From Oceanospirillales bacterium (GTDB taxonomy: Bacteria > Pseudomonadota > Gammaproteobacteria > Xanthomonadales > SZUA-36): DNA of 33,079 bases. Location of the stretch: assembly GCA_003233115.1 (NCBI GenBank), contig QIKV01000116.1, positions 1 to 33,079 of the forward strand, written 5' to 3'. The position numbers and the translations under genes are program-made. Of the stretch, positions 25,685-33,079 are shown in pieces (position 1 is the stretch's first letter; each line of letters opens with the position of its first letter). Under the pieces are notes generated by a model, which worked only from the letters and a program-made list of their open reading frames with translations, made no database searches and was not told the origin of the DNA.

Positions 25685-27268
25685 CTACCACCCATTTGCA
25701 TTGGCCATGGCCCAGTCCGACCGCCAGTGCGCCGGCACCGTAGATTCTTCCAACAGGCAACCGACCGGGATCGCCGGGTACATTTCATCGTAGTTCCTGA
25801 CCACAGTTCCACCGACCCGGTGGTTGATGTGCCGTGGCTGCAGATCCTCAAGCTTTTCCAAGCCGGCGGCCGCCAGAACATCGAGCAGATTTTCAACCAT
25901 GGTTCTTTGGTAGTTGCACACGCGTTTACCCTTGTGCTCAACGTCCAACGCCTTGTAACGCGCCGGATCCTGAGTCGCAACACCGGTGGGGCACTTATCG
26001 GTGTTACAGCTACGGGATTGCACGCACCCCAGTGCAAACATCATCGCACGCGCGGAATTGACCGTGTCTGCACCCAATGCCAGTAACCTGATGACATGAA
26101 ATGCAGACAATGCTTTACCCGAAGCGATCAGGCGGATCTGCTTACGCAAGCCGACGCCTATAAGTGCGCGGTTTACGAAAACCAGCGCATCCCGCAACGG
26201 CGTGCCAACTGAATTTGTCAGTTCAATAGGGGCTGCGCCGGTGCCCCCTTCCGCGCCGTCAATGGTAATAAAGTCTGGCGTGATGCCGCTTTCCAGCATC
26301 GCCTTGCAAATAGCAAGGAACTCGGCTTTGCTGCCAATACACAACTTGAACCCGACCGGCTTACTGCCTGATAAATCACGTAACCGTGCCACGAACTGCA
26401 ACAGCCCGAGCGGCGAATCGAACGCGCTGTGTGCTGCCGGTGAAACCACATCCTGACCCATGGGCACGTGGCGGATAGCAGCAATCTCTTGGGTTAGCTT
26501 CGCTGCCGGCAGAATTCCCCCATGACCGGGTTTGGCACCCTGCGACAGCTTGATTTCTATCATCTTTACCACCGGCAAATTGGCTGATTTTTCAAATTTC
26601 TCAGCGTCAAAGCCACCCTCAGGCGTGCGGCAGCCAAAATAGGCCGTGCCAATCTGCCAGACGATGTCTCCGCCATGTTTGAGATGATAAGGGCTCAGTC
26701 CGCCTTCGCCGGTATTGTGGAAAAAACCACCCATTTTGGCGCCTTTGTTCAGCGCCATGATGGCATTCTTGCTCAACGCGCCAAAACTCATCGCTGATAT
26801 ATTCAATGGTGACGCTGCATACGGCTGTTTGCAATTTTTATCACCAAAGACAATCCGTGGATCCAGATCGGTAATTTGTTTGGGTACCAGCGAATGGTTG
26901 ATCCACTCACAACCATCCCGGTAAACATCAAAAACGGTTCCGAACGGACGGGTGTCCCGGTCACCCTTGGCACGCTGATAAACCAGGGCACGAAATTCCC
27001 GGGCGACGGGTCGGCCGTCAATATCCGATTCCACAAAATACTGCTGGATTTCCTTGCGCACCGATTCGAACACATAGCGGAAATGACCAATGACGGGGTA
27101 CAGGCGCAAAATGGTGTGGTGGCGTTGCACCATGTCATGGATACCCACCGCAATGACTGGAATCAGCACGATGAACAGCCAGGCAGCCGGCGGCCAACTG
27201 GCAGACCAAAGCGCCAGCAACGCCAGTAAGGCAGCGCTGAAAACAAAGAACCCATGTCTAACTGTCAT
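25685..27268 (-). CDS. FMN-binding glutamate-synthase-like oxidoreductase, membrane-anchored
   Basis: This 527-residue protein has two N-terminal hydrophobic helices (about 6-23 and 27-45). The FMN-binding central domain of glutamate synthase follows: SPLNISAMSFGALS at 153-166, GGILPAAKLT at 250-259, IDGAEGGTGAAPIEL at 336-350, and a CxxxxxCxxxxC iron-sulfur signature at Cys415, Cys421 and Cys426. The glutamine amidotransferase and C-terminal GXGXG domains of true GltB are missing. It is therefore not a normal ammonia-forming synthase, but belongs to the stand-alone family of unknown substrate. The membrane anchor suggests electrons pass to or from the membrane. GGAG nine bases upstream supports ATG 27268. 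It diverges from the KAS III gene and is not obviously linked to it. Confidence 0.93.
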   Translation of the reverse strand: MTVRHGFFVFSAALLALLALWSASWPPAAWLFIVLIPVIAVGIHDMVQRHHTILRLYPVIGHFRYVFESVRKEIQQYFVESDIDGRPVAREFRALVYQRAKGDRDTRPFGTVFDVYRDGCEWINHSLVPKQITDLDPRIVFGDKNCKQPYAASPLNISAMSFGALSKNAIMALNKGAKMGGFFHNTGEGGLSPYHLKHGGDIVWQIGTAYFGCRTPEGGFDAEKFEKSANLPVVKMIEIKLSQGAKPGHGGILPAAKLTQEIAAIRHVPMGQDVVSPAAHSAFDSPLGLLQFVARLRDLSGSKPVGFKLCIGSKAEFLAICKAMLESGITPDFITIDGAEGGTGAAPIELTNSVGTPLRDALVFVNRALIGVGLRKQIRLIASGKALSAFHVIRLLALGADTVNSARAMMFALGCVQSRSCNTDKCPTGVATQDPARYKALDVEHKGKRVCNYQRTMVENLLDVLAAAGLEKLEDLQPRHINHRVGGTVVRNYDEMYPAIPVGCLLEESTVPAHWRSDWAMANANGW

Positions 27269-27386
27269 GGCATGTTACTCCTGTGGAGGGAGAAGGCAGG
27301 ACCGAATGCCGGTCTGGAGACTGGCCCGGGCCGTCAGCCCTGCGGGTCGGGATTGACGAACACTATACTCTTTTGAATTACAGTTT

Positions 27387-27392
27387 TATAAT
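27387..27392 (+). promoter_or_regulatory. Candidate -10 box ahead of the KAS III gene
   Basis: TATAAT matches the sigma-70 -10 consensus exactly, about 40 bases before the ATG. The expected -35 position is poor (TATACT at 17 bases), so assignment is tentative. Confidence 0.35.
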
Positions 27393-27432
27393 TTACGTTG
27401 CTAACCCCTCGCCTTCAGGATCACACTAAAGT

Positions 27433-28503
27433 ATGACTGGATATGCTGCAATCACCGGCTGGGGAAAATGTGTCCCACCCGCAGTTCTGACCAATGAAGA
27501 AATTGCTTCGGTCATTGATACTTCTGATGAATGGATCAGAACACGCAGCGGCATCATTGAGCGGCGTGTCTCGCATGTACCGGGAAGTGACCTCGCGGCG
27601 GTAGCCGCCCAGCGGGCATTGGCTGCTGCAGATGCGGATGTCAAGGATGTCGACCTGCTGATCGTCGCCACCTGTACGCCCGATACTGTTATCCCCAGTA
27701 CGGCGGCACACGTACAACGCAAAACAGGTGCCTACAATGCAGCAGTGTTTGACCTCAATGCCGGCTGTAGCGGCTTCGTCTACGGCTTGACAGTAGCAAC
27801 CTCCATGATCCGCTCCGGCGCCTTCAAAAAAGCGTTGGTGATCGGTTCAGAACGTATCACCTGGTTTTTGAACTGGTCGCTACGCGATACCGCCGTGCTG
27901 TTTGGCGATGGTGCCGGGGCCGTCGTGGTGGAACCCTCAGAAGAGGAATGCGGTTTGTTATTTTCCCACCTGGGCTGCGAAGGAGATGCAGCAGATGCGC
28001 TGCAGATTCCCGATTTTGGTACCACCGGAAACCGTTTCGCAGCAGACTACGGTGTTTTTGGTGTCCAGTTTGACGGTCGGGAGATTTTTCGCCGTGCAGT
28101 CAAAGGCATGGCCATGGAGACTAAAATTGTGCTGGAAGAGTTGGGCCTGACGACGCACGACATCGACCGGATTATCCCGCACCAGGCCAATCTGCGCATC
28201 ATCGAATCGCTGGCAAAATACCTGTCGGTTGATATGTCCAGGGTTGAAGTAAATATACACAACTACGGTAATACGTCCGCCGCTACGATTCCGGTGGCAA
28301 TGACAGAAGCACTTGAGGCTGGCCGGATCAAATCTGGCGACCGAATATTGCTGGCTGCCTTTGGTGCCGGACTGACCCGCGCAGCCGGTTTGATCCGCTG
28401 GGGTGAGCGCACCACACCGCTCAAGCTCAGTGATGCTGAACTACCACCTTGTAACCAGAGCGCGCTGGAAATCCTCGCTGAGGCCATCGAGCACACCCTC
28501 TAG
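27433..28503 (+). CDS. fabH: 3-oxoacyl-ACP synthase III family protein
   Basis: This 356-residue condensing enzyme has the FabH triad: Cys112 in DLNAGCSGF, His250 in PHQAN and Asn280 in HNYGNTSAATIPVA. TSDEWIRTRSGI near residues 30-41 and GDGAGAVVV from 158 are also family marks. It joins an acyl-CoA to malonyl-ACP to start fatty acid or related synthesis. It is about 40 residues longer than E. coli FabH, mostly as a C-terminal extension after the usual end. It stands alone with no fabD, fabG or acpP next to it, so it is probably an accessory enzyme (for example using longer acyl-CoA) rather than the housekeeping copy. The symbol reflects the family, not proven function. Its stop overlaps the converging gene by four bases. 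Confidence 0.92.
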   Translation: MTGYAAITGWGKCVPPAVLTNEEIASVIDTSDEWIRTRSGIIERRVSHVPGSDLAAVAAQRALAAADADVKDVDLLIVATCTPDTVIPSTAAHVQRKTGAYNAAVFDLNAGCSGFVYGLTVATSMIRSGAFKKALVIGSERITWFLNWSLRDTAVLFGDGAGAVVVEPSEEECGLLFSHLGCEGDAADALQIPDFGTTGNRFAADYGVFGVQFDGREIFRRAVKGMAMETKIVLEELGLTTHDIDRIIPHQANLRIIESLAKYLSVDMSRVEVNIHNYGNTSAATIPVAMTEALEAGRIKSGDRILLAAFGAGLTRAAGLIRWGERTTPLKLSDAELPPCNQSALEILAEAIEHTL

Positions 28504-29651
28504 TTGCCCTTTTTGTATGGCAAAACCATTTCTGCCTGCTGTTGATAGTCATCTGTCTCTAATTTCTCCAGGCGCAGGAAGTCAGCGATTGCAGTGCGGA
28601 AACGGACATCCTTTATCCAGTGATACGAGGTGCTTCTGACCGGTTCGAACCCCCGCAATAACTTGTGCTCACCCTGAGTTCCCGGATCGAATTTCTGCAG
28701 GCCCCGGTCAATACAGAATTCTATGCCCTGGTAAAAGCAGGCTTCAAAATGCAGGCAGGAAATATCCTGCAGAGCACCCCAGTAACGACCATACAACGTA
28801 TTGTTATCAAACAGGAACAATGATGCGGCAACAGTGACCGGTCCCTTACGCGCAACCACCAGCATCAGGTGCTCAGCCATGGACCGGCGTAGCAAATCAA
28901 AAAAATCACGGTTCAGGTAGCCATCGTGGCCGCTGCGTTTACGGTAGGTATCCATATAGCACTGATAGAAATCCCGCCAGTCTTCAGCGCTGATCTGTTG
29001 GCCTGTTTTTCTTTGCAGAACAACCCCCTGCTCCGCCACTTTTCGCCTTTCCCGCTTGAGATTCTTACGTCGGGCGGAGCGCAACGATGCGAGGAAATCA
29101 TCAAATGTGCGATAGTCGCGGTTGAACCAATGAAACTGCACTGCCTCACGACGCAGGAGCATCCCCCCGTCCTTCATCCGCGCAAGGTCCTCTTGCAGAT
29201 CCTGATCTGGAAACAGGAGGTGCCAGCTGGAATAATCCTGGGTCAGAGCCAAGCGCTGTACAGCATCAATCATCGCCGCCAGAACATCACTTTTCCGAGC
29301 CCCAGGGGCCACACCAATACGCGGACCCGTAACCGGTGAAAACGGAATGGCACTGATCAGCTTGGGATAATAATCCAGCCCATGGCGTTGGTAGGCCTCA
29401 GCCCAGCCCCAATCAAATACAAATTCACCGTAGGAATGAGTTTTGGCGTAACACGGCATCACAGCGACAATCTGCTCGCCATCCAATAGCGCCAGATGGA
29501 GGGGTTGCCAACCCGTTTTTGCGCTGACACAGCCACTTTCTTCCAACGCCAGTAAAAAGGCATGCTGCACAAAGGGGTTGGCGCTGTCGAATATACCGTC
29601 CCAAAGCGTAGACGGAATTTCAGCGATGGAGGAATAACATTTGCAATACAT
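28500..29651 (-). CDS. FemAB-like / DUF482 GNAT-fold protein
   Basis: This 383-residue protein matches the peptidogalycan-biosynthesis/FemAB-like family (COG3146, formerly DUF482). Recognisable parts are VMPCYAKTHSYGEFVFDWGWAE near residues 64-85, LYGRYWGA in the second half, LHFEACFYQGIEFCIDRGL and FDPGTQGEHKLLRGF near the end. The fold is related to acetyltransferases and to FemX peptide-bridge enzymes that use aminoacyl donors. The true substrate is unknown. It is complete and of normal family length. The gene converges on the KAS III gene with a 4-base stop overlap and diverges from the APC permease. There is no strong ribosome site before ATG 29651, so the start may shift slightly. Confidence 0.9.
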   Translation of the reverse strand: MYCKCYSSIAEIPSTLWDGIFDSANPFVQHAFLLALEESGCVSAKTGWQPLHLALLDGEQIVAVMPCYAKTHSYGEFVFDWGWAEAYQRHGLDYYPKLISAIPFSPVTGPRIGVAPGARKSDVLAAMIDAVQRLALTQDYSSWHLLFPDQDLQEDLARMKDGGMLLRREAVQFHWFNRDYRTFDDFLASLRSARRKNLKRERRKVAEQGVVLQRKTGQQISAEDWRDFYQCYMDTYRKRSGHDGYLNRDFFDLLRRSMAEHLMLVVARKGPVTVAASLFLFDNNTLYGRYWGALQDISCLHFEACFYQGIEFCIDRGLQKFDPGTQGEHKLLRGFEPVRSTSYHWIKDVRFRTAIADFLRLEKLETDDYQQQAEMVLPYKKGN

Positions 29652-29814
29652 GAGTCCGCATATTGCACCAAGACGGAAAATAATTAAACCGGCGGGGCTT
29701 AGGGGGCGTTCTCAATTAGCCGGGTTGTGCTGTTGCGCCTGACAAATGAATGTTCCGATTCTGCCAGGAACCATGGCATGATTGTCTTCCAACGGTGCCC
29801 AAACCTGGAAGAAA

Positions 29815-31110
29815 ATGAACAATAGCGAACCACTTGAACGAGATATCAGCCGCCTGGGCTTTGCAGCCATTGCCCTGAACGGCGTCATCGGCGCCGGAAT
29901 TTTTGCCCTGCCCGCGATAGCTGCTGCCCGCAGCGGTAACTTCAGCCCCTGGTTATTCCTGTTTTGCGCCGTGCTGATCATGACCATCGTCCTGTGTTTC
30001 TCACGTGCCGCCAGTTTTGTCAGTGATACCGGCGGCCCCATCCAGTACGCCGGCGAGGCATTTGGTCCGTTTGCCGGCTTCCAGGTGGGATGGTTGACCT
30101 ATATCGGACGGCTTGCTGCCTTGGGCGCCAACGTGAAATTGATGGTTATTTATGCCGGCTGGTTCTGGGCACCGCTGGAATCAGGCCTGGCTCACCAGCT
30201 TGCAGTTACACTGATATTTGTCATCCTCGCTGCATCAAACATTATCGGGGTTCGTAAGAGCATGCTGGTGATCTACCTGTTTTCAGCCGTGAAGCTGGTG
30301 CCGCTTCTTCTGCTGGTGGTGGTTGGACTGTCTCACGTTCGCCCGGACCTCCTGGTGCAAAGCGGTCTGCCGGAAATCCGGACCTTCGGTGAAACCGTGC
30401 TGGTCCTGCTGTATGCCTTTGTGGGCTTTGAAAGTGCTGTGGTACTTGCAGGCGAAGCCCGTGACCCCCGGCGTGATATCCCGCGCGCGCTGACCTATAC
30501 CGTGTTGACTATCACCGTGTTTTATTTCCTGATCCAGTGGATATCCATATCGGTGCTGCCAGGGCTCGCAGACAGCAAAGCACCGCTGGCTGATGTGTCT
30601 GCTGCTCTACTGGGCGCCGGCGGCGCCGCCCTGCTCACCTTCGGTGCGGTATTTTCCATCGGCGGTAACTGCTCTGCATCCATGTTGTCAGCACCGCGCA
30701 TGACCTATGCACTGGCCAGGATGGGTTCCCTGCCGGCGTGGTTTGGAAAAGTGCATTCACGTTTTCACACACCGGCTAACTCCATCATCTTTTTTGCAGT
30801 CCTGGCCCTGGCATTGGCGCTCAGCGGCAGTTTTGTCTGGCTGGCAGTGGTCAGCACTCTGGCCCGTTTGCTCGCCTATATCCTGAGCGTCGCCGCACTG
30901 CCAATACTGGAAAGAACCATGCAACCGCCAGAGGATCAATTTCGCTTACCGGGTGGCCACCTGATACCGGCTCTGGCATTGATATTGAGCTTGTGGTTGA
31001 TCACATTCGCTTCAATGACTGCCTGGCTAACCACGACCGCCTTCTTCCTGGTGGGAAGTGTCTTATATTTTGCTTCCGGTAAACAGCGGAACAAGGAGGG
31101 GGCAGCCTAG
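29815..31110 (+). CDS. APC family amino acid permease
   Basis: This 431-residue inner-membrane protein has about twelve hydrophobic segments. ALNGVIGAGIFALP at about residues 20-33 is the unwound helix-1 motif of amino acid-polyamine-organocation transporters. EAFGPFAGFQVGWL and FVGFESAVVLAGEARDPRRDIPRA follow as in the family. It probably imports amino acids or similar cations. The exact substrate is not readable. I start it at ATG 29815, preceded closely by GGAAG. The in-frame TTG 29782 is possible but adds 11 polar residues with no motif. It is transcribed alone. The stop codon sits inside a GC-rich hairpin shared with the converging peptide transporter region. Confidence 0.92.
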   Translation: MNNSEPLERDISRLGFAAIALNGVIGAGIFALPAIAAARSGNFSPWLFLFCAVLIMTIVLCFSRAASFVSDTGGPIQYAGEAFGPFAGFQVGWLTYIGRLAALGANVKLMVIYAGWFWAPLESGLAHQLAVTLIFVILAASNIIGVRKSMLVIYLFSAVKLVPLLLLVVVGLSHVRPDLLVQSGLPEIRTFGETVLVLLYAFVGFESAVVLAGEARDPRRDIPRALTYTVLTITVFYFLIQWISISVLPGLADSKAPLADVSAALLGAGGAALLTFGAVFSIGGNCSASMLSAPRMTYALARMGSLPAWFGKVHSRFHTPANSIIFFAVLALALALSGSFVWLAVVSTLARLLAYILSVAALPILERTMQPPEDQFRLPGGHLIPALALILSLWLITFASMTAWLTTTAFFLVGSVLYFASGKQRNKEGAA

Positions 31111-31121
31111 CTGCGCCCTCC
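31095..31121. terminator. GC-rich hairpin overlapping the permease stop (possible terminator)
   Basis: GGAGGG, a mismatch, then GCAGC pairs across a CTA loop with GCTGC and CCCTCC. The stop TAG at 31108-31110 is in the loop and descending strand. No T tract follows at once, so termination efficiency is doubtful. It lies between two converging genes. Confidence 0.4.
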
Positions 31122-31139
31122 AGGCCGTCATCTCACCCT

Positions 31140-32873
31140 TTATTTAATCCCATGCATGCCTTTTCGTACCAGCGGCACCAGCGCGAATGCGACCACCGAG
31201 GCGGCAATACCGATCCAGAACATCATCATAAACAGGTCGCCATAGCGCGCCGCTGCAACGGCTACATCCAGCGTTTCGCCTGCCGGGACATCCATCGCCG
31301 TCAATGCACCGAACCTGGCTGCCAGCACTTCCGAGTAGGCGGTCGCGAGGAACCAGGCCCCCATCATAACGCTGACAACACGCGGCACAGACAGTTGTGT
31401 GACCGCACTGAGGCCAATGGGTGAGATGCTCAATTCACCGAACTCGAGCACCGCGTAAGCCAGCACCAGCCACCAGACACTGGCCACGCCATTGATACCG
31501 GCGAGGTGGGCCGCGTAGGCCATCGGCAGAAATGCAAGACCGCCGAGCAACAGGCCGATGGCGCTCTTGGCCGGCTTGCTCGGGTTTCTGCCATGTCTTT
31601 CCAGCCAGGGCCATAACCAGGCAAAAAACGGTGTCAATACAACGATAAAGAACGCGCCCAGGAAGGTCAGCGAACCGGCCGTCTGCTGCACCACCGACAT
31701 GTCACGGATAAAGGCTGCCAACATTAAAATGGCCACCGAGCCGATCAGTATTTCGCCCAGTCTGAGTTTGCCCTGACCGGCCAGTTGCAGGGCTGCCAGC
31801 ATGGCCAGCGGACTGATTACCAAAGGCACCACGGTCCAGGGCAGCACCGGCTCGGCGGTTGCACTCGCAATGCTGAACAAATCTTTATTCAGTAACCGGT
31901 CGGTGAAGGCTACCCAGGAACCATAGGTCTGCTCATACAAAGTGAAAAATACCAGCACCATCAATATCAGTACAACCAGGCTGATCATTTGCTGGCGTTC
32001 AACCTGGCTGCATTTTTTAATCACAAACCAGATGAACCAGGTTACCAGTATGACAGACATAATGTTCATGGCGCCAGAGACAGCCCATGTGTGCTGCATC
32101 AACTGCCAGATCACGAAGACACCCAGCAGCGAGCCCAGGTAAATAGCCCATTCGCGGTTCAGCGGCCCCAACACCCTTTCCTTTAATAGTTCCGGTTTTT
32201 TCGGTTCGGCATGGCCGTGCAGGTATTTCTGACCGGTCAAAAACACAGTCAAGCCCAGGATCATGCCGATGCCTGCGGCACCAAAGCCATACTTCCACCC
32301 AAAAGTCTCGCCCAGGTAACCAACAATCAGGCTGGCAAACAGCGCGCCAACATTAATGCCGGCGTAGAAAATAGTAAAACCACCGTCCCGGCGCGGATCA
32401 TTCTGCGGGTACAGCTTGCCGACGATGGTCGAAATGTTCGGCTTCAAAAGCCCAACGCCACCGATAATCAGCGCGAGTGAAAAATAGAATATCTGCAAGG
32501 CACCTTCATCACGCTGGATTTCACCATTAATCATACGTGCCTGCTCACCCTCAAAGGCCATACCGAAATGGCCCAGAATCAACAGTACCCCACCGGCCAC
32601 GACCGCCTTGCGCATCCCCAGCCAGCGATCCGCCAGCAAACCGCCGATCACTGGCATCGCGTAGACCATGCCACCATAGGCCCCGAGCAATTGGTAACTG
32701 GGCGCATCACCCATCAAGTGGTACTTGATCAGGTAGAGAAACAACAGGGCCTTCATGCCGTAAAAGGAGAACCGCTCCCACATCTCGGTGAAAAAGCAGA
32801 TATACAGGCCTTTTGGCTGCCCCCAGAATTCCTCACCGAGGTGAAATTGTGTGCTGTGGTTGGTTGCGCTCAT
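31140..32873 (-). CDS. POT/PTR2-family peptide transporter
   Basis: This 577-residue integral membrane protein has the proton-dependent oligopeptide transporter signature. The helix-1 proton motif ExxER is at residues 30-34 (FTEMWERFSFYGMKALL), GLLADRWLGMRKA is near 78-90, and the PTR2 motif FYAGINVGA is at 169-177. LLKPNIS and about fourteen helices also fit. It imports di- and tripeptides by proton symport. I start at ATG 32873. A longer frame begins at TTG 32912, but that base lies within a possible -10 box and the extra 13 residues have no homology features. There is no clear ribosome site. Close to the amino acid permease, it indicates peptide-based nutrition. Length is normal. Confidence 0.93.
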   Translation of the reverse strand: MSATNHSTQFHLGEEFWGQPKGLYICFFTEMWERFSFYGMKALLFLYLIKYHLMGDAPSYQLLGAYGGMVYAMPVIGGLLADRWLGMRKAVVAGGVLLILGHFGMAFEGEQARMINGEIQRDEGALQIFYFSLALIIGGVGLLKPNISTIVGKLYPQNDPRRDGGFTIFYAGINVGALFASLIVGYLGETFGWKYGFGAAGIGMILGLTVFLTGQKYLHGHAEPKKPELLKERVLGPLNREWAIYLGSLLGVFVIWQLMQHTWAVSGAMNIMSVILVTWFIWFVIKKCSQVERQQMISLVVLILMVLVFFTLYEQTYGSWVAFTDRLLNKDLFSIASATAEPVLPWTVVPLVISPLAMLAALQLAGQGKLRLGEILIGSVAILMLAAFIRDMSVVQQTAGSLTFLGAFFIVVLTPFFAWLWPWLERHGRNPSKPAKSAIGLLLGGLAFLPMAYAAHLAGINGVASVWWLVLAYAVLEFGELSISPIGLSAVTQLSVPRVVSVMMGAWFLATAYSEVLAARFGALTAMDVPAGETLDVAVAAARYGDLFMMMFWIGIAASVVAFALVPLVRKGMHGIK

Positions 32874-32911
32874 GCTTGTTTTTGTATTCTGTGGTGGCAG
32901 GGTGGTGATCA

Positions 32912-32940
32912 AGAATCTATTTAAATGGGGGTGGAGTCAA
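32912..32940 (-). promoter_or_regulatory. Candidate promoter of the peptide transporter
   Basis: TTGACT (32935-32940) is a good -35 hexamer. GATTCT at 17 bases or TAGATT at 15 bases is a weak -10. Transcription would start about 30 bases before ATG 32873, which argues against the longer TTG start. Confidence 0.3.
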
Positions 32941-33003
32941 ATGCTTTGCTGGTTAGGCCGGATAATCGCGAGCGGCAGAGCTGCCAACCCAGGTCGCCCT
33001 CTC

Positions 33004-33020
33004 GACCGGATTCACCGGTC
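33004..33020. other. Small GC-rich hairpin at the right edge
   Basis: GACCGG and CCGGTC flank a 5-base loop. A second short palindrome, GGCAG/CTGCC, lies at 32974-32985. No T tract follows directly. They may belong to the 3-prime end or leader of a gene beyond the window. Confidence 0.25.
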
Positions 33021-33079
33021 TCAGCTTGTCCCTCCTACCCGATATATTGAGTGTGCGTTGCACTATAAATATATAAATA

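Overview
The window looks like chromosomal DNA of a Gram-negative, probably marine gammaproteobacterium. Supporting signs are a TonB-dependent receptor, a FadL-type porin, an RND pump, several signal-peptide and lipobox proteins, and many acyl-CoA enzymes. I cannot place it to genus. The DNA is moderately GC-rich and gene-dense. I saw no insertion sequence, prophage, CRISPR array, tRNA or rRNA.

Region 1 (1-3510) is an acyl-CoA catabolic cluster. It holds the tail of an ACAD10/11-type acyl-CoA dehydrogenase, then an SDR dehydrogenase, a MaoC hydratase and a quinone oxidoreductase, tightly packed on the + strand. A converging APH-fold kinase of the ACAD10/11-LvaA type follows. Kinase plus this dehydrogenase type recalls routes in which a hydroxyacyl-CoA is phosphorylated and the phosphate is then removed, as for 4-hydroxy acids.

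Region 2 (3752-14000) is envelope traffic. It contains a TonB-dependent receptor, a converging FadL-like porin, and an RND permease with its adaptor (permease first, 4-base overlap). Two exported proteins of unknown role follow: one DUF3313-like, and one with a C-terminal SGNW-type beta domain. Two strong palindromic terminators separate converging genes.

Region 3 (14143-19926) has an acyl-CoA dehydrogenase followed by an MFS transporter on the - strand. Divergent from them are a TonB-N-terminus-like protein and a 752-residue lipoprotein. The lipoprotein carries a DUF2914-like domain and a striking cysteine stalk in which four cysteines sit exactly 11 residues apart.

Region 4 (20344-25599) has a histidine kinase and response regulator (kinase first), a diacylglycerol-kinase-family lipid kinase with a TTG start, and a two-gene operon. 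That operon encodes an unknown exported protein, apparently on a leaderless transcript, and a lipoprotein of the GDA1/CD39 apyrase family, which is rare in bacteria.

Region 5 (25685-32873) has a membrane-anchored glutamate-synthase-like FMN/iron-sulfur oxidoreductase, a KAS III enzyme, a FemAB-like GNAT-fold protein converging on it with a 4-base overlap, an APC-family permease and a POT-family peptide transporter. The last two suggest growth on amino acids and peptides as well as lipids.

The best candidates for new biology are the cysteine-stalk lipoprotein with its neighbour, the surface apyrase with its coupled partner, and the kinase/dehydrogenase set at the left edge.
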